From: JBGTBQ01 sp041749275
Lineage (GTDB): Bacteria; Acidobacteriota; Blastocatellia; Pyrinomonadales; Pyrinomonadaceae
NCBI GenBank assembly: GCA_041749275.1
Contig: JBGTBQ010000136.1
Span: forward strand, 1-39,155
Reading direction: 5' to 3'
DNA: 39,155 nucleotides
The translations under genes and the position numbers were made by a program. The notes beneath the pieces are model-generated. The model was not told the origin of the DNA and did not search any database. It saw nothing but the letters and a program-made list of their open reading frames with translations. Shown here one piece after another: positions 22,614-30,425 of this stretch; the stretch's first letter is position 1, and each line of letters starts with the position of its first letter.

Positions 22614-23453
22614 TCAGCTCGCGGGAGCCTTCGTCCCTTTGGCGGCCTCATCGGCCTCCTTCTTCTTCCTTGCCTCCTCGCTCAACTGAGTGTGCTTGGC
22701 GAGGGCGTCCTGGAACTGCTTTTCGTACTCCTCTTTCTGCGCCGCGTTGCCCTCCATCTCGGCCAGCTTTGAATTTTCGCGCAGCAGGTTGGCTTTCTGC
22801 GACCAAGCGTTAGCATTAGAGGGATCGAGGCTGATGGCCTGTTCCGCGAGTTTCAGCCCCTCGCGGACGCAAGCTTGCGCTTTCTCGAACTCCGCTGTAT
22901 TCGCCGGCTTCTCAAACTTGATGACGGCCTTGACAGGGTCGGTCTTCTTGTTGGCCTCGGTGATGTCGTAGGCGCAGTCCCACTGTTTGCTGGCGAGGAT
23001 GATGTTGGCGACGGCGCGCTTCTCCTTCGGGACCGAGTCGAGGCTGGCGCGCTGCACGAGCCACTCGCGCTCTTTGGCCTCATTCTTCGTCTGCCGGTAG
23101 AGATAGACGATGGCATTGAACGCCTCCTCGTTATTGGGGTCGTTCGCCAGAATCTTCTGGTACTCTTCCAGCGCGGACAGCGCTTTCTGAACGTTCTCAG
23201 TTTTTTCCACCCCCGGCTTGTACTGCTGCATGATGGCGCGCGCGATCAGCGTGGGCGCGTTCTTCTGCGTATCGTCAAGCGCGTAAGACTCGCGGAACTT
23301 CTCCTCCGCTCCTTTGTAATCACCGGCCCGATAAGCCTTCGCGCCTTCATTCAAAGCGTTTTTGGCGCGGATGCGATTGACCAGCCCGCAACCGGTGGAG
23401 AGTGAAACCAGCAAGGCGAATATGCCGAGCGTCGTGATTCGAGAGAGTTTCAT
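22614..23453 (-). CDS. TPR-repeat lipoprotein
   Basis: The 279-residue protein has a lipoprotein signal (ITTLGIFALLVSLSTGC, cysteine 22) and then tetratricopeptide-like helices: NEGAKAYRAGDYKGAEEKFR (about 36-55), a repeat around EYQKILANDPNNEEAFNAIV (about 107-126) and another around EQAISLDPSNANAWSQKANL near 210. The C-terminal 50 residues are charged coiled coil. It is the last gene after exbD, separated from it by a terminator-like hairpin. A scaffold role in the periplasm at either membrane is plausible; the specific partner is unknown. Neighbouring Ton genes suggest, but do not prove, a link to TonB-dependent transport. Confidence 0.82.
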   Translation of the reverse strand: MKLSRITTLGIFALLVSLSTGCGLVNRIRAKNALNEGAKAYRAGDYKGAEEKFRESYALDDTQKNAPTLIARAIMQQYKPGVEKTENVQKALSALEEYQKILANDPNNEEAFNAIVYLYRQTKNEAKEREWLVQRASLDSVPKEKRAVANIILASKQWDCAYDITEANKKTDPVKAVIKFEKPANTAEFEKAQACVREGLKLAEQAISLDPSNANAWSQKANLLRENSKLAEMEGNAAQKEEYEKQFQDALAKHTQLSEEARKKKEADEAAKGTKAPAS

Positions 23454-23510
23454 TGACTTGTTCCTAGAATTTATTGCTTCGAGCGAGAGGAGGCGCTGGG
23501 GCCGCCGCCG

Positions 23511-23548
23511 AAAAAGTCTCGCCGCCGTTTCGGAGTTGAACGGCGGCG
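23511..23548 (-). terminator. Rho-independent terminator after the second exbD
   Basis: CGCCGCCGTT (23520-23529) and AACGGCGGCG (23539-23548) form a perfect 10-bp stem with a 9-nt loop. The minus strand then reads AGACTTTTT. Confidence 0.75.
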
Positions 23549-23563
23549 GTGATTTGTTACGGC

Positions 23564-24070
23564 TTACTGTTCGAGAGCCTCGGTCTGGAGGCCGACGGGA
23601 TTCGCGCCCGCCCCTTTGATGGCATCAATTACCTTAACCACTTCGCCGTACTTGAAATTCTGCGGCGCCTTGACGAAGACCGTCTTCTCGATACGCTCAT
23701 CCGGCGAAAGATCGGCCCGGCTCTCGTACCCTTCTTTCCAGATTTGCTGATCTTTACGCAGCTTGAACTCGTCCGAGAGTGTCTTAGCGACAGGGCCGGG
23801 TTCAGCGACCGCGGCCTCAGCGACCTGATTCTGCCCGCGGGTCAGCGTCACCTTCTGGTCTTTTTTGATGGTGACGATGAGGGTGCGCGGGCTTTGTCTG
23901 GCCTGCGCGCTCATCTCTTCGCTGCGCTCCGGCACGAGCGTTTTGAATCGCGTCGGCTTTAGCGGCGTGATGACCATAAAGATGATTAGCAGTACCAACA
24001 AGATATCAATGAACGGCGTAACGTTGATGTCCGGCTTGGCGCCGCCGGAGGAAGCCGTGTTCATTCCCAT
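23564..24070 (-). CDS. ExbD/TolR biopolymer transport protein (second copy)
   Basis: At 168 residues, one transmembrane helix (FIDILLVLLIIFMVITPL, about 19-36) follows the conserved DINVTPFID head, whose aspartate is the proton-path residue of ExbD/TolR. The periplasmic domain (about 55-168) is longer than in the other copy, with an insertion around 95-130 that carries charged residues (FKLRKDQQIWKEGYESRADL). It ends FKYGEVVKVIDAIKGAGANP, typical of the family. It is last of the tonB-exbB-exbD-exbD set. Two ExbD genes beside one ExbB could form mixed or alternative complexes. Confidence 0.9.
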   Translation of the reverse strand: MGMNTASSGGAKPDINVTPFIDILLVLLIIFMVITPLKPTRFKTLVPERSEEMSAQARQSPRTLIVTIKKDQKVTLTRGQNQVAEAAVAEPGPVAKTLSDEFKLRKDQQIWKEGYESRADLSPDERIEKTVFVKAPQNFKYGEVVKVIDAIKGAGANPVGLQTEALEQ

Positions 24071-24161
24071 TTTAGCTTTAACTCCTCAACGGTGAAGGCG
24101 GGCGCCGGTTCTTGCGCCTCGGCAGAAACATGGCGCCCGCGAAAACGATCCTAACTGTAGG

Positions 24162-24641
24162 TTACGAACCGGCGGGCGGCGCCGGAGCGGGAGCGGCCCC
24201 TTCTTCGGCTCCGGGGCCTTTCTTCTTGTCGGCCACCAGCCCGATCTGATCAACCCCGGCATCGCGGATGCTGTTGATCACGTTCACGACCGTCCCATAG
24301 TTCGTGTTGATGTCGCTGCGGACGTAGACGATTCGCTGGTCGCGTTCCTTGCTCGACATCTTAGAGTCAATCTCGGTTTTGAGTTCCGTCATCTCAATCG
24401 GCTTCTTGCCGAGAAAGAGCTTATCGTCAGCCGTGATGGCGACGACGACCGAACTCTCCTTGATGATCGCCGGGTCCTCCTCTGGATTCCTCATGTCGCG
24501 CGGGAGCGCAACCGAGACGCCCTGTTGGAGGAATGGCGTGATGACCATGAAGATGATTAGGATCACGAGCATAATGTCGACCATCGGCGTGACGTTGATG
24601 TTGGACTGTAGCCCGCCGTCGCTGCCTGCTCCCATGCCCAT
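24162..24641 (-). CDS. exbD: ExbD/TolR biopolymer transport protein (first copy)
   Basis: At 159 residues, SNINVTPMVDIMLVILIIFM places the key aspartate and single membrane helix at about 14-36. The periplasmic domain holds KPIEMTELKTEIDSK and ends INTNYGTVVNVINSIRDAG, the ExbD C-terminal pattern. A short alanine/proline-rich tail (AAPAPAPPAGS) follows. AAGGAG lies before the ATG. With ExbB it forms the proton-driven motor that energises TonB at the inner membrane. Confidence 0.93.
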   Translation of the reverse strand: MGMGAGSDGGLQSNINVTPMVDIMLVILIIFMVITPFLQQGVSVALPRDMRNPEEDPAIIKESSVVVAITADDKLFLGKKPIEMTELKTEIDSKMSSKERDQRIVYVRSDINTNYGTVVNVINSIRDAGVDQIGLVADKKKGPGAEEGAAPAPAPPAGS

Positions 24642-24743
24642 AACTTTATCTCCTTAAAAATTGTGACTGGCCGCGCGGAGCGCCCGCCGACGGGCCAACT
24701 TGCAAGCCCGCCCGCGGCACACACCACTCGGAAGAAGCCAGCC

Positions 24744-25520
24744 TTACGGCTTGAGTTGCCGCGTGCGGTTCTTCAGGAAGTAATCAATCAGTTCCGAAGC
24801 CGAGTTGTCCATCTCGACGATGAAACCATCAACCTTACCGGAGAAGTAGTTGAAGGCCCACACGGCGGGAACCGCCACGCCGAGGCCGATAGCCGTCGCA
24901 ATGAGAGCCTCGGCGATCCCGCCCGCGACCGCGCCGATGCCGGCGCTCTCCGCCGACTTCATTCCGGTGAAGGCGTTGATGATGCCGAACACCGTACCGA
25001 ACAGACCGACGAACGGAGCAGTCGAGCCGACCGTGGCAAGGCCAGAGAGGCCGCGCTTGAACTCGGCGCTCTTGATGGCGATAGAGCGTTGCAGGGCGCG
25101 CTTGGATGCCTCGATCTCCTCGCCCGAAATATCGGTCGAGGTATTGTGCGCGCGGAACTCTTGCAGGCCGGCGTTGACGACCATCGCAAGGTGCGACTTT
25201 TTGTGCTTGTCGCTGATATTGATGGCCTCTTCGATGCGGTCGTTCTTGAGCGCCTGCGCGACGCGCGGGGCGAACTCACGCGACTGCTTCTTGGCCGCCG
25301 AGTAGGTCAGGAAACGCTCGACCATGATCGCAATCGAGTACATGGACATAATGAGCAGAATGATGAGCACGATGAGGGCCACCGTCCCGAGATTTTTCAA
25401 CATCTCGGTGAAGGTGAAGTGCTGGGCCATATCTTCGCCCCCGCCCGCACTGGCCTCCTGCCACAGGAACACGAAGAAGCTGAGCGCTTTGCTTCCGAAT
25501 AGGCTCATGAGAATCGTCAC
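24744..25520 (-). CDS. exbB: ExbB/TolQ/MotA-family proton channel protein
   Basis: The 258-residue protein has three membrane helices: LGTVALIVLIILLIMSMYSI (about 44-63), then TVGSTAPFVGLFGTVFGIIN (about 157-176), then IAEALIATAIGLGVAVPAVW (about 200-219). The last two are the conserved ExbB/TolQ pore helices. The N-terminal VERFLTYSAAKKQSREFAPR cytoplasmic region is also typical. The start is GTG 25520 with GGAGGT 8 nt upstream. It sits between tonB and the exbD genes on one strand, with moderate gaps, so the four probably work as one motor. Confidence 0.95.
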   Translation of the reverse strand: MTILMSLFGSKALSFFVFLWQEASAGGGEDMAQHFTFTEMLKNLGTVALIVLIILLIMSMYSIAIMVERFLTYSAAKKQSREFAPRVAQALKNDRIEEAINISDKHKKSHLAMVVNAGLQEFRAHNTSTDISGEEIEASKRALQRSIAIKSAEFKRGLSGLATVGSTAPFVGLFGTVFGIINAFTGMKSAESAGIGAVAGGIAEALIATAIGLGVAVPAVWAFNYFSGKVDGFIVEMDNSASELIDYFLKNRTRQLKP

Positions 25521-25657
25521 GGCTTAGAACCTCCAAAGAATTTTATGGCAACCAAAAGTGAGAGAGCGCTTACGCGAAGGGGCGTGGCGACCTTTAAGGC
25601 GACTGGGCCACCCTGTTCAGGGCGGCCCCACGCGGCGGGTCGTGCCCCGCGCCCCGT

Positions 25658-26476
25658 TTACTGAAGCACGAAGTTATAGGTGATGACGCCGGAGACCTTC
25701 ACCGGCTGTCCCGACAGGAGCGTCGGCGAGAAGCGCGCCTGCCGCGCCGCCTGCACCGCCGCCTGCTGCAACAGCGGGTGACCGCTCACCGCCGAGGCCG
25801 AGACAACCCTGCCCGACTCATCAACCAGAATCTGCACGGTGACGGTGCCGGAAGCGCGCGCCGCCTTCGCAATCGCCGGGTAGGGCGGCTGCGGTTTACT
25901 AATCGCTCTACCATTCAGGACGCCGCCCGACACGGTTGTCTTCTTCGGCGGAGGTGGAGGCGACGGTTTCGGCGGCGGGGGCGGTGCGTCGTCGTCACCC
26001 GACACGACTGGCGCGGCGGGGCCGGTGGCGATGCCCCCCGTACCCGAACCCGAACCGATGGGGCCGGGGGCTACGGCGCCCGCGGGCGCGTCACGGTCCG
26101 AAGCGCCGACGATGGTGACAGCGCTCTTAGCGCGGGAGATTTCTTTCGTCGTCTCCTTGGCAACTTCATTGCTCTTGGTGACGGGCGCGATGACGGAGAT
26201 TTCCGTCCGCGTGTTGACCTGCGGCTCGTTCTTAGCGGCGGGCTTCTGCTCCTGTTTCTGCTCCTGCTTCTGCTCCTGCTGCTGGACGGGCACGGGCGCG
26301 ACCAGCGTCAGGAGTTCCAGACTGGGGTCAGGGATGCTGGAGTTGGCCCAGTAGATGCCGCCGATGGCGACCGCTACCAAGACGATGGCATAGAAGATAA
26401 AGGTGCCAAGAAAGAACGAGCCTTTTCGCGCAAGGTCGTCCGAGTGCGATGCGGACTCAACCAGACTGTCGAACAT
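25658..26476 (-). CDS. tonB: TonB energy-transducing protein
   Basis: At 272 residues, a short cytoplasmic head precedes one membrane helix (FFLGTFIFYAIVLVAVAIGG, about 22-41). A periplasmic linker follows with a Q/E/K repeat (about 66-80), a glycine-rich part and a proline/lysine-rich segment (PPPPPKPSPPPPPKK, about 166-180). The C-terminal TonB domain (about 185-272) ends SGVITYNFVLQ. TonB carries inner-membrane proton energy to outer-membrane receptors. Its C-terminal domain closely resembles that of the VWA fusion at 13840-15759, including SGHPLLQ and FSPTLLSG. GGAGGA lies before ATG 26476. No Fur-like operator was recognised. Confidence 0.93.
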   Translation of the reverse strand: MFDSLVESASHSDDLARKGSFFLGTFIFYAIVLVAVAIGGIYWANSSIPDPSLELLTLVAPVPVQQQEQKQEQKQEQKPAAKNEPQVNTRTEISVIAPVTKSNEVAKETTKEISRAKSAVTIVGASDRDAPAGAVAPGPIGSGSGTGGIATGPAAPVVSGDDDAPPPPPKPSPPPPPKKTTVSGGVLNGRAISKPQPPYPAIAKAARASGTVTVQILVDESGRVVSASAVSGHPLLQQAAVQAARQARFSPTLLSGQPVKVSGVITYNFVLQ

Positions 26477-26844
26477 AGTTGTCTATCCTCCCTCTTCCGG
26501 TGCCAGATGGATCAGGGGTGCCAGCAGTTAATCACAAAAACCTTGTGGAAAGGGTTGTGATTCTAAAACGTTTTTCAATTAAAACGCCAGCTTGAAGATG
26601 CGAATTGTCCTAAAGATTTGGGGGCGGCTGAAGCGTCCGTCCGTGCGCCTTTGAGCGTGGCGAACACCACGCTCGACGCTTGCCACAAGGAATGACGCGG
26701 CCAATCACTTAAAGACGTAGGAACGCTCAAGTTCAAACGTCCGTCTTACACCTCGGTGTAGGACGGGCGCGTTCAAAATATTCGATTGGCCAGCAACGCG
26801 CTCAGTCTAAGTCGCAAGGACGCGGGAAGTCAAGAGGAAAAAGC
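26477..26844. other. Gene-free region upstream of tonB with two inverted repeats
   Basis: GAGCGTGG (26653-26660) is inverted at 26667-26674. A larger element is bounded by GGCCAATC (26699-26706) and GATTGGCC (26784-26791) and contains a second hairpin, CCGTCTTACACC facing GGTGTAGGACGG (about 26740-26766). The tonB promoter should lie near 26560-26600, where an AT-rich patch (minus strand TTTTAGAATC) offers a -10-like box. No gene is seen. Confidence 0.55.
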
Positions 26845-26926
26845 AAGGATGAAGGATGAGGGATGAGGGATGAAAGCGTAGCTGTAAAGCTTCTGCTTTC
26901 ATCCCTCATCCCTCATCCTTCATCCC
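26845..26926. repeat. GGGATGA-type heptad-repeat hairpin after secF
   Basis: AAGGATG, AAGGATG, AGGGATG, AGGGATG (26845-26872) face four CATCCCT/CATCCTT units (26900-26926) across a 27-nt loop. It lies 3 bp beyond the secF stop, with tonB about 370 bp further on. Confidence 0.9.
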
Positions 26927-26928
26927 TT

Positions 26929-28056
26929 TCACCTCGCGGCGGCTTTAGCATTCGGAGACCTTGTTGCCGGGCGGCTCTGCGTGCTTCTGGCGGTTTTCGT
27001 AGCCGTCTCGGTCGGCCCGCCTCGATTAAGGCGCTGCTGCCACCAAACCATGAGCGGGTTGGAGATGACGATAGTCGAGTACGTGCCGAAGATGACGCCG
27101 ATGAGCAGCGCGAGCGAGAACGGACGGAGCACCTCGCCGCCGAAGAAAACCATCGCCACGACCGAGAGGAAGACTAACCCCGACGTGATGACCGTGCGCG
27201 AGAGCGTCTGGCTGATGGCCTCGTTCGTGACATCATATAGCGAGGTGCGGCGGTGCAGGCGCAGGTTCTCGCGGACGCGGTCGAAGGTCACGATGGTGTC
27301 GTTCACCGAGAAACCGACGAGCGTCAACAGCGCGGCGACCACCGTCAGGTTGACCTCAATCTGAAAGATCGAGAAAAAGGCGAGCGTCACCAACACGTCG
27401 TGGAAGACGGTGATGACGGCGGAGGCGCCGTAAGTCCACTCGTAGCGGAAGGCGATGTAGAGAAGGATGCCGACGAGAGCGAGCAGCGTGACGGTCACCG
27501 CCTGATTGCGGAGCTGCCGTCCCGCGACGGGGCCGACCGCCTCCATGCCGACGATCTGCCAATCCGCTCCTTCCGAAAGCTTGCCCTCTTTACCAAAAGC
27601 GGCGAGAGCTTCTCTGGCTTTTTTCTGGCCGGGGTCAACCTGCGCCTCCGCCTCCACGCTGGTTGGCGTCTGCGTCGGCTGTGCCTGCTCTCCCGGCGCG
27701 GAAACGCCGGCCTGCTGCGCCTGCTCTCCCGGCGCTTCCGCGCCGGCCTGCTGCGCGACCTTGATGAGCACTTGATTATCCTTATCAAGCGCGGGCTGGA
27801 TGACTGAGTCACCGAGGCCCATCTTACTCAGGGCGTCGCGGATCGCTTCTGGAGAGGGGCGCTGTTTGAAATCAACGGTGGCGAGCGTGCCGCCGCGGAA
27901 GTCAATTCCGAGGTTGAACGCATCCGTCCCACCCGGCGACAACTGCCGCCCGACGGCGGATACAAGCCCCGCCATCAGTAACAAAGTTGAGAAAACAAGA
28001 AAGATTTTCCGCTTGCCCAACCAGTCGACGTGTATTTCGTCAAAAAAGCGAATCAT
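26929..28056 (-). CDS. secF: Protein translocase subunit SecF
   Basis: From ATG 28056 the protein has 375 residues. The N-terminal helix follows the short MIRFFDEIHVDWLGKRK head, and the first periplasmic part carries the FNLGIDFRGGTLATVDF motif. Five further helices include ALVGILLYIAFRYEWTYGAS, FHDVLVTLAFFSIFQIEVNL and VGFSVNDTIVTFDRVRENL. SecF works with SecD and YajC to pull exported proteins out of SecYEG using proton energy. An alanine/glutamine/proline-rich stretch (about 115-150) in the periplasmic loop contains a 12-residue exact-length tandem duplication (see the repeat at 27683-27754). ATG was chosen over TTG 28065; no Shine-Dalgarno precedes either. Confidence 0.95.
   Translation of the reverse strand: MIRFFDEIHVDWLGKRKIFLVFSTLLLMAGLVSAVGRQLSPGGTDAFNLGIDFRGGTLATVDFKQRPSPEAIRDALSKMGLGDSVIQPALDKDNQVLIKVAQQAGAEAPGEQAQQAGVSAPGEQAQPTQTPTSVEAEAQVDPGQKKAREALAAFGKEGKLSEGADWQIVGMEAVGPVAGRQLRNQAVTVTLLALVGILLYIAFRYEWTYGASAVITVFHDVLVTLAFFSIFQIEVNLTVVAALLTLVGFSVNDTIVTFDRVRENLRLHRRTSLYDVTNEAISQTLSRTVITSGLVFLSVVAMVFFGGEVLRPFSLALLIGVIFGTYSTIVISNPLMVWWQQRLNRGGPTETATKTARSTQSRPATRSPNAKAAAR
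27683..27754. repeat. 36-bp tandem duplication inside secF
   Basis: Two adjacent 36-bp copies (27683-27718 and 27719-27754) differ by only a few bases in the middle and encode two 12-residue units with QQAG and APGEQA. The frame is kept. Confidence 0.85.
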
Positions 28057-28072
28057 AAAAATCAATTGATAT

Positions 28073-28138
28073 CAGCAATGAGTAATTAGGGAGAAGTGAG
28101 AGCGATCTTCTTATCACTTGTCACTCAATCCTAATCAC
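28073..28138. repeat. Heptad-repeat hairpin between secD and secF
   Basis: On the plus strand AGCAATG, AGTAATT, AGGGAGA, AGTGAGA run in steps of seven. The other arm, read on the minus strand, gives GTGATT, AGGATTG, AGTGACA, AGTGATA. It begins 17 nt from the secF ATG. Confidence 0.75.
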
Positions 28139-28143
28139 CGCGG

Positions 28144-29847
28144 TTAAATACTGAGCGACTCGACACGCCTTCCCTTCCGGGAGAGAATCCAGATAAAGAT
28201 CGTTCGAGAGACATAGACCGCCGAGAAGAGATTGGCGATCAGGCTCAGGATGAGCGTCACAGCGAAGCCGCGTATCGGCCCCGTCCCGAAGACGAAGAGG
28301 AAGAGCGCCGCGACAATCGTCGTTACGTGGGTGTCAATGATTGTCGCGAACGCACGCGAGAAACCCTGATCAACCGCCGAAGGTACAGTCTTGCCTGTCC
28401 GCAATTCCTCACGGATGCGCTCAAAGATGAGCACGTTCGAGTCTACGGCCATGCCCAAACTCAGAATGACGCCGGCGATGCCGGGCAGCGTCAGCGTGGC
28501 ATCGAAAACAATGAGCGCGGCCAGCGTCAGGATGGTGTTCAGCAAAAGCGCGACGACCGCGTTCAGTCCCGACCCGCGATAGTAGAAGACCATGAACGCG
28601 ATGATGAGAATCAACCCGATGAGCGAGGCCGTGACGCCCGCGCGGATCGAATCCTCGCCGAGGCTGGGGCCGACCGTGCGCTCCTCAAGATAGACGAGTT
28701 TGGCCGGGAGCGCGCCCGAACGCAGCGTCAGCGCGAGATCGTTCGCCGAGTCTTTCGTAAAGTTCCCGGTGATCTGTCCCTGATCTGTGATCTGCGACTT
28801 GATGAAGGGCGCGGACTTCACCCGGTCGTTCAGAACGACGGCCATATAGGCGTTGACGTTCGCGCCCGTCCACGCGCCGAACTTCTCCGCTCCGCCGGGC
28901 TTGAGCGTGAAGTCAATTTCATGGTCTTCGTCGTTGCCCGACCGCGAGGCGGCGACGGCGCTTCGCAACTCGCTCCCGTCAACCACCGCCGGCGATTCGA
29001 CCACCACCCACGCCGTCGGCTCATTGGATTTAGGCTGTTGAGACTGCTCGCCGGCGGCGGTCGGCTCGTCGCGTTCGTCGTAAGGCAGCACTCTGCGGTT
29101 TGAAGGAACCTGACCGCCGAGCGACTGGATGGCCGCCTGCTCGGTCGGATAAGTTTGAAGCGGCGATGGGTTGTTCGGACCGACGACCTTCATCAGTTCC
29201 AAACGCGACTCACCGACAATCAACTGCTTGATGCGCTCCGGGTCTTGGATGCCGGGCATCTGTAGAAGAATCTGGCGCGAGTTCTCCGCGCCATGCTCTT
29301 GTAAGGTTGGCTCGGCCACGCCGACGGCGTTGATGCGCGTGTCAATGATGCGGATGGCGTCTTCGACGGCGCGGCGGCTGAGGGCGTTTTTAGCCTCGCC
29401 CCGCATCTCCCACGTGATTAGGTTGCCGTTCACGCTCGCCGTCCAGACATCCGAGCCAAAGTCGTTGATGCGCTTTGGCAACTCTTCGCGTATCTCGTTG
29501 ATCTTCGAGGCATCGTTCGCTTCGAGCACAACGCGGTACGTGTCATTGCCAATCTCCGGGCGGATTGTTTTGACATTGTACCCTTGCGCTTTCGCCGCGC
29601 TGTCGAGGCCGCTCACCACTGCCTCCGTCACCTTTTTGAGATAGTCTTCGACCTGCACGCGCATGACGAGGTGCGAGCCGCCCTTGAGGTCGAGGCCGAG
29701 GCGAATGTTATCGCGCAGCGTCTTATTAATGCCCGCCGGCGTGAAGTCCGAGAGCGAAGGACGATGGCGCGGCCCGATGACGACCCACAACGCGAGTAGC
29801 GCGACGACTACGATGATGATGACCCGCTGAAGAAGATTCTTTTTCAT
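28144..29847 (-). CDS. secD: Protein translocase subunit SecD
   Basis: At 567 residues, the first membrane helix (VIIIVVVALLALWVVIG, about 9-25) is followed by NIRLGLDLKGGSHLVMRV, the D1 signature. A large periplasmic P1 domain includes a low-complexity stretch rich in Q, S, P and N (about 262-280). Then come five C-terminal helices with GPSLGEDSIRAGVTASLIGL and GIAGVILSLGMAVDSNVLIF (D4/D5 motifs). SecD and SecF form a proton-driven factor at the trailing side of SecYEG. yajC, secD and secF lie in the usual order. ATG 29847 has no Shine-Dalgarno and is 4 nt from a heptad hairpin. Confidence 0.97.
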   Translation of the reverse strand: MKKNLLQRVIIIVVVALLALWVVIGPRHRPSLSDFTPAGINKTLRDNIRLGLDLKGGSHLVMRVQVEDYLKKVTEAVVSGLDSAAKAQGYNVKTIRPEIGNDTYRVVLEANDASKINEIREELPKRINDFGSDVWTASVNGNLITWEMRGEAKNALSRRAVEDAIRIIDTRINAVGVAEPTLQEHGAENSRQILLQMPGIQDPERIKQLIVGESRLELMKVVGPNNPSPLQTYPTEQAAIQSLGGQVPSNRRVLPYDERDEPTAAGEQSQQPKSNEPTAWVVVESPAVVDGSELRSAVAASRSGNDEDHEIDFTLKPGGAEKFGAWTGANVNAYMAVVLNDRVKSAPFIKSQITDQGQITGNFTKDSANDLALTLRSGALPAKLVYLEERTVGPSLGEDSIRAGVTASLIGLILIIAFMVFYYRGSGLNAVVALLLNTILTLAALIVFDATLTLPGIAGVILSLGMAVDSNVLIFERIREELRTGKTVPSAVDQGFSRAFATIIDTHVTTIVAALFLFVFGTGPIRGFAVTLILSLIANLFSAVYVSRTIFIWILSRKGRRVESLSI

Positions 29848-29850
29848 GGC

Positions 29851-29930
29851 AAGAGCTGTTTGCTGTCAACTCTTAACCGTGAGCTTTCAGCCAGACTGAA
29901 AAAGCTCACGGCTAAGGGCTGACAGCTTCT
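29851..29930. repeat. Heptad-repeat hairpin between yajC and secD
   Basis: The left arm steps AGCTGTT, TGCTGTC, AACTCTT, AACCGTG, AGCTTTC. The right arm is complementary (AAAGCTC, ACGGCTA, AGGGCTG, ACAGCTT) but is shorter by one heptad, so the stem pairs with a 7-nt bulge. Confidence 0.82.
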
Positions 29931-30251
29931 TTAACTTCCCTTCTCCTCATCCGTATACGGGCTGGCGACGGACTGGCGCGTGATTTCGATAATGGTCTTG
30001 TCGGCGGTCCTGACAAGCAGCGATTTATCGCGCACGCTGGTGACGGTGGCGATGATGCCGCCGGTTGTAAGAATGCGGTCGCCCGCCTTGAGCTGCGCGA
30101 CCACTTCCTGCAACTCACGCTGCCGCTTCCGCTGTGGGACGATGATGAGAAAATAGAAGACGGCGAAGATCAGGATAAACGGCATGATGCCGACGAGCAT
30201 ACCGCCGAGGCCGCCGCCCTGTAGCAAAAGGATAAAGGCCGGATGTGTCAT
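29931..30251 (-). CDS. yajC: Preprotein translocase accessory subunit YajC
   Basis: At 106 residues, one membrane helix (MPFILIFAVFYFLIIVPQRK, about 23-42) with the IVPQRKRQRELQ motif is followed by the cytoplasmic YajC domain (LKAGDRILTTGGIIATVTSV). YajC associates with SecDF and is dispensable in E. coli. It stands between tgt and secD, the conserved order. The 174-bp gap to tgt contains a 15-nt palindrome GCGTTTTGAAAACGC (30305-30319) and an inverted repeat at 30383-30414 of unknown role. Confidence 0.96.
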   Translation of the reverse strand: MTHPAFILLLQGGGLGGMLVGIMPFILIFAVFYFLIIVPQRKRQRELQEVVAQLKAGDRILTTGGIIATVTSVRDKSLLVRTADKTIIEITRQSVASPYTDEEKGS

Positions 30252-30425
30252 CGAAATGTTTTCAGTTCTAAGCTCTGGACTGGCAAGATCGTAATCGCAA
30301 ACTGGCGTTTTGAAAACGCGCCGGCGAACGCAAAAAGAGACTCACCGAGCGAATTCTCCGGCGCTGAGACTAACCTCTGCGACTTCAACTGAAATGTTGT
30401 TTATCAGTTTGAAGAGACTCGCGGC

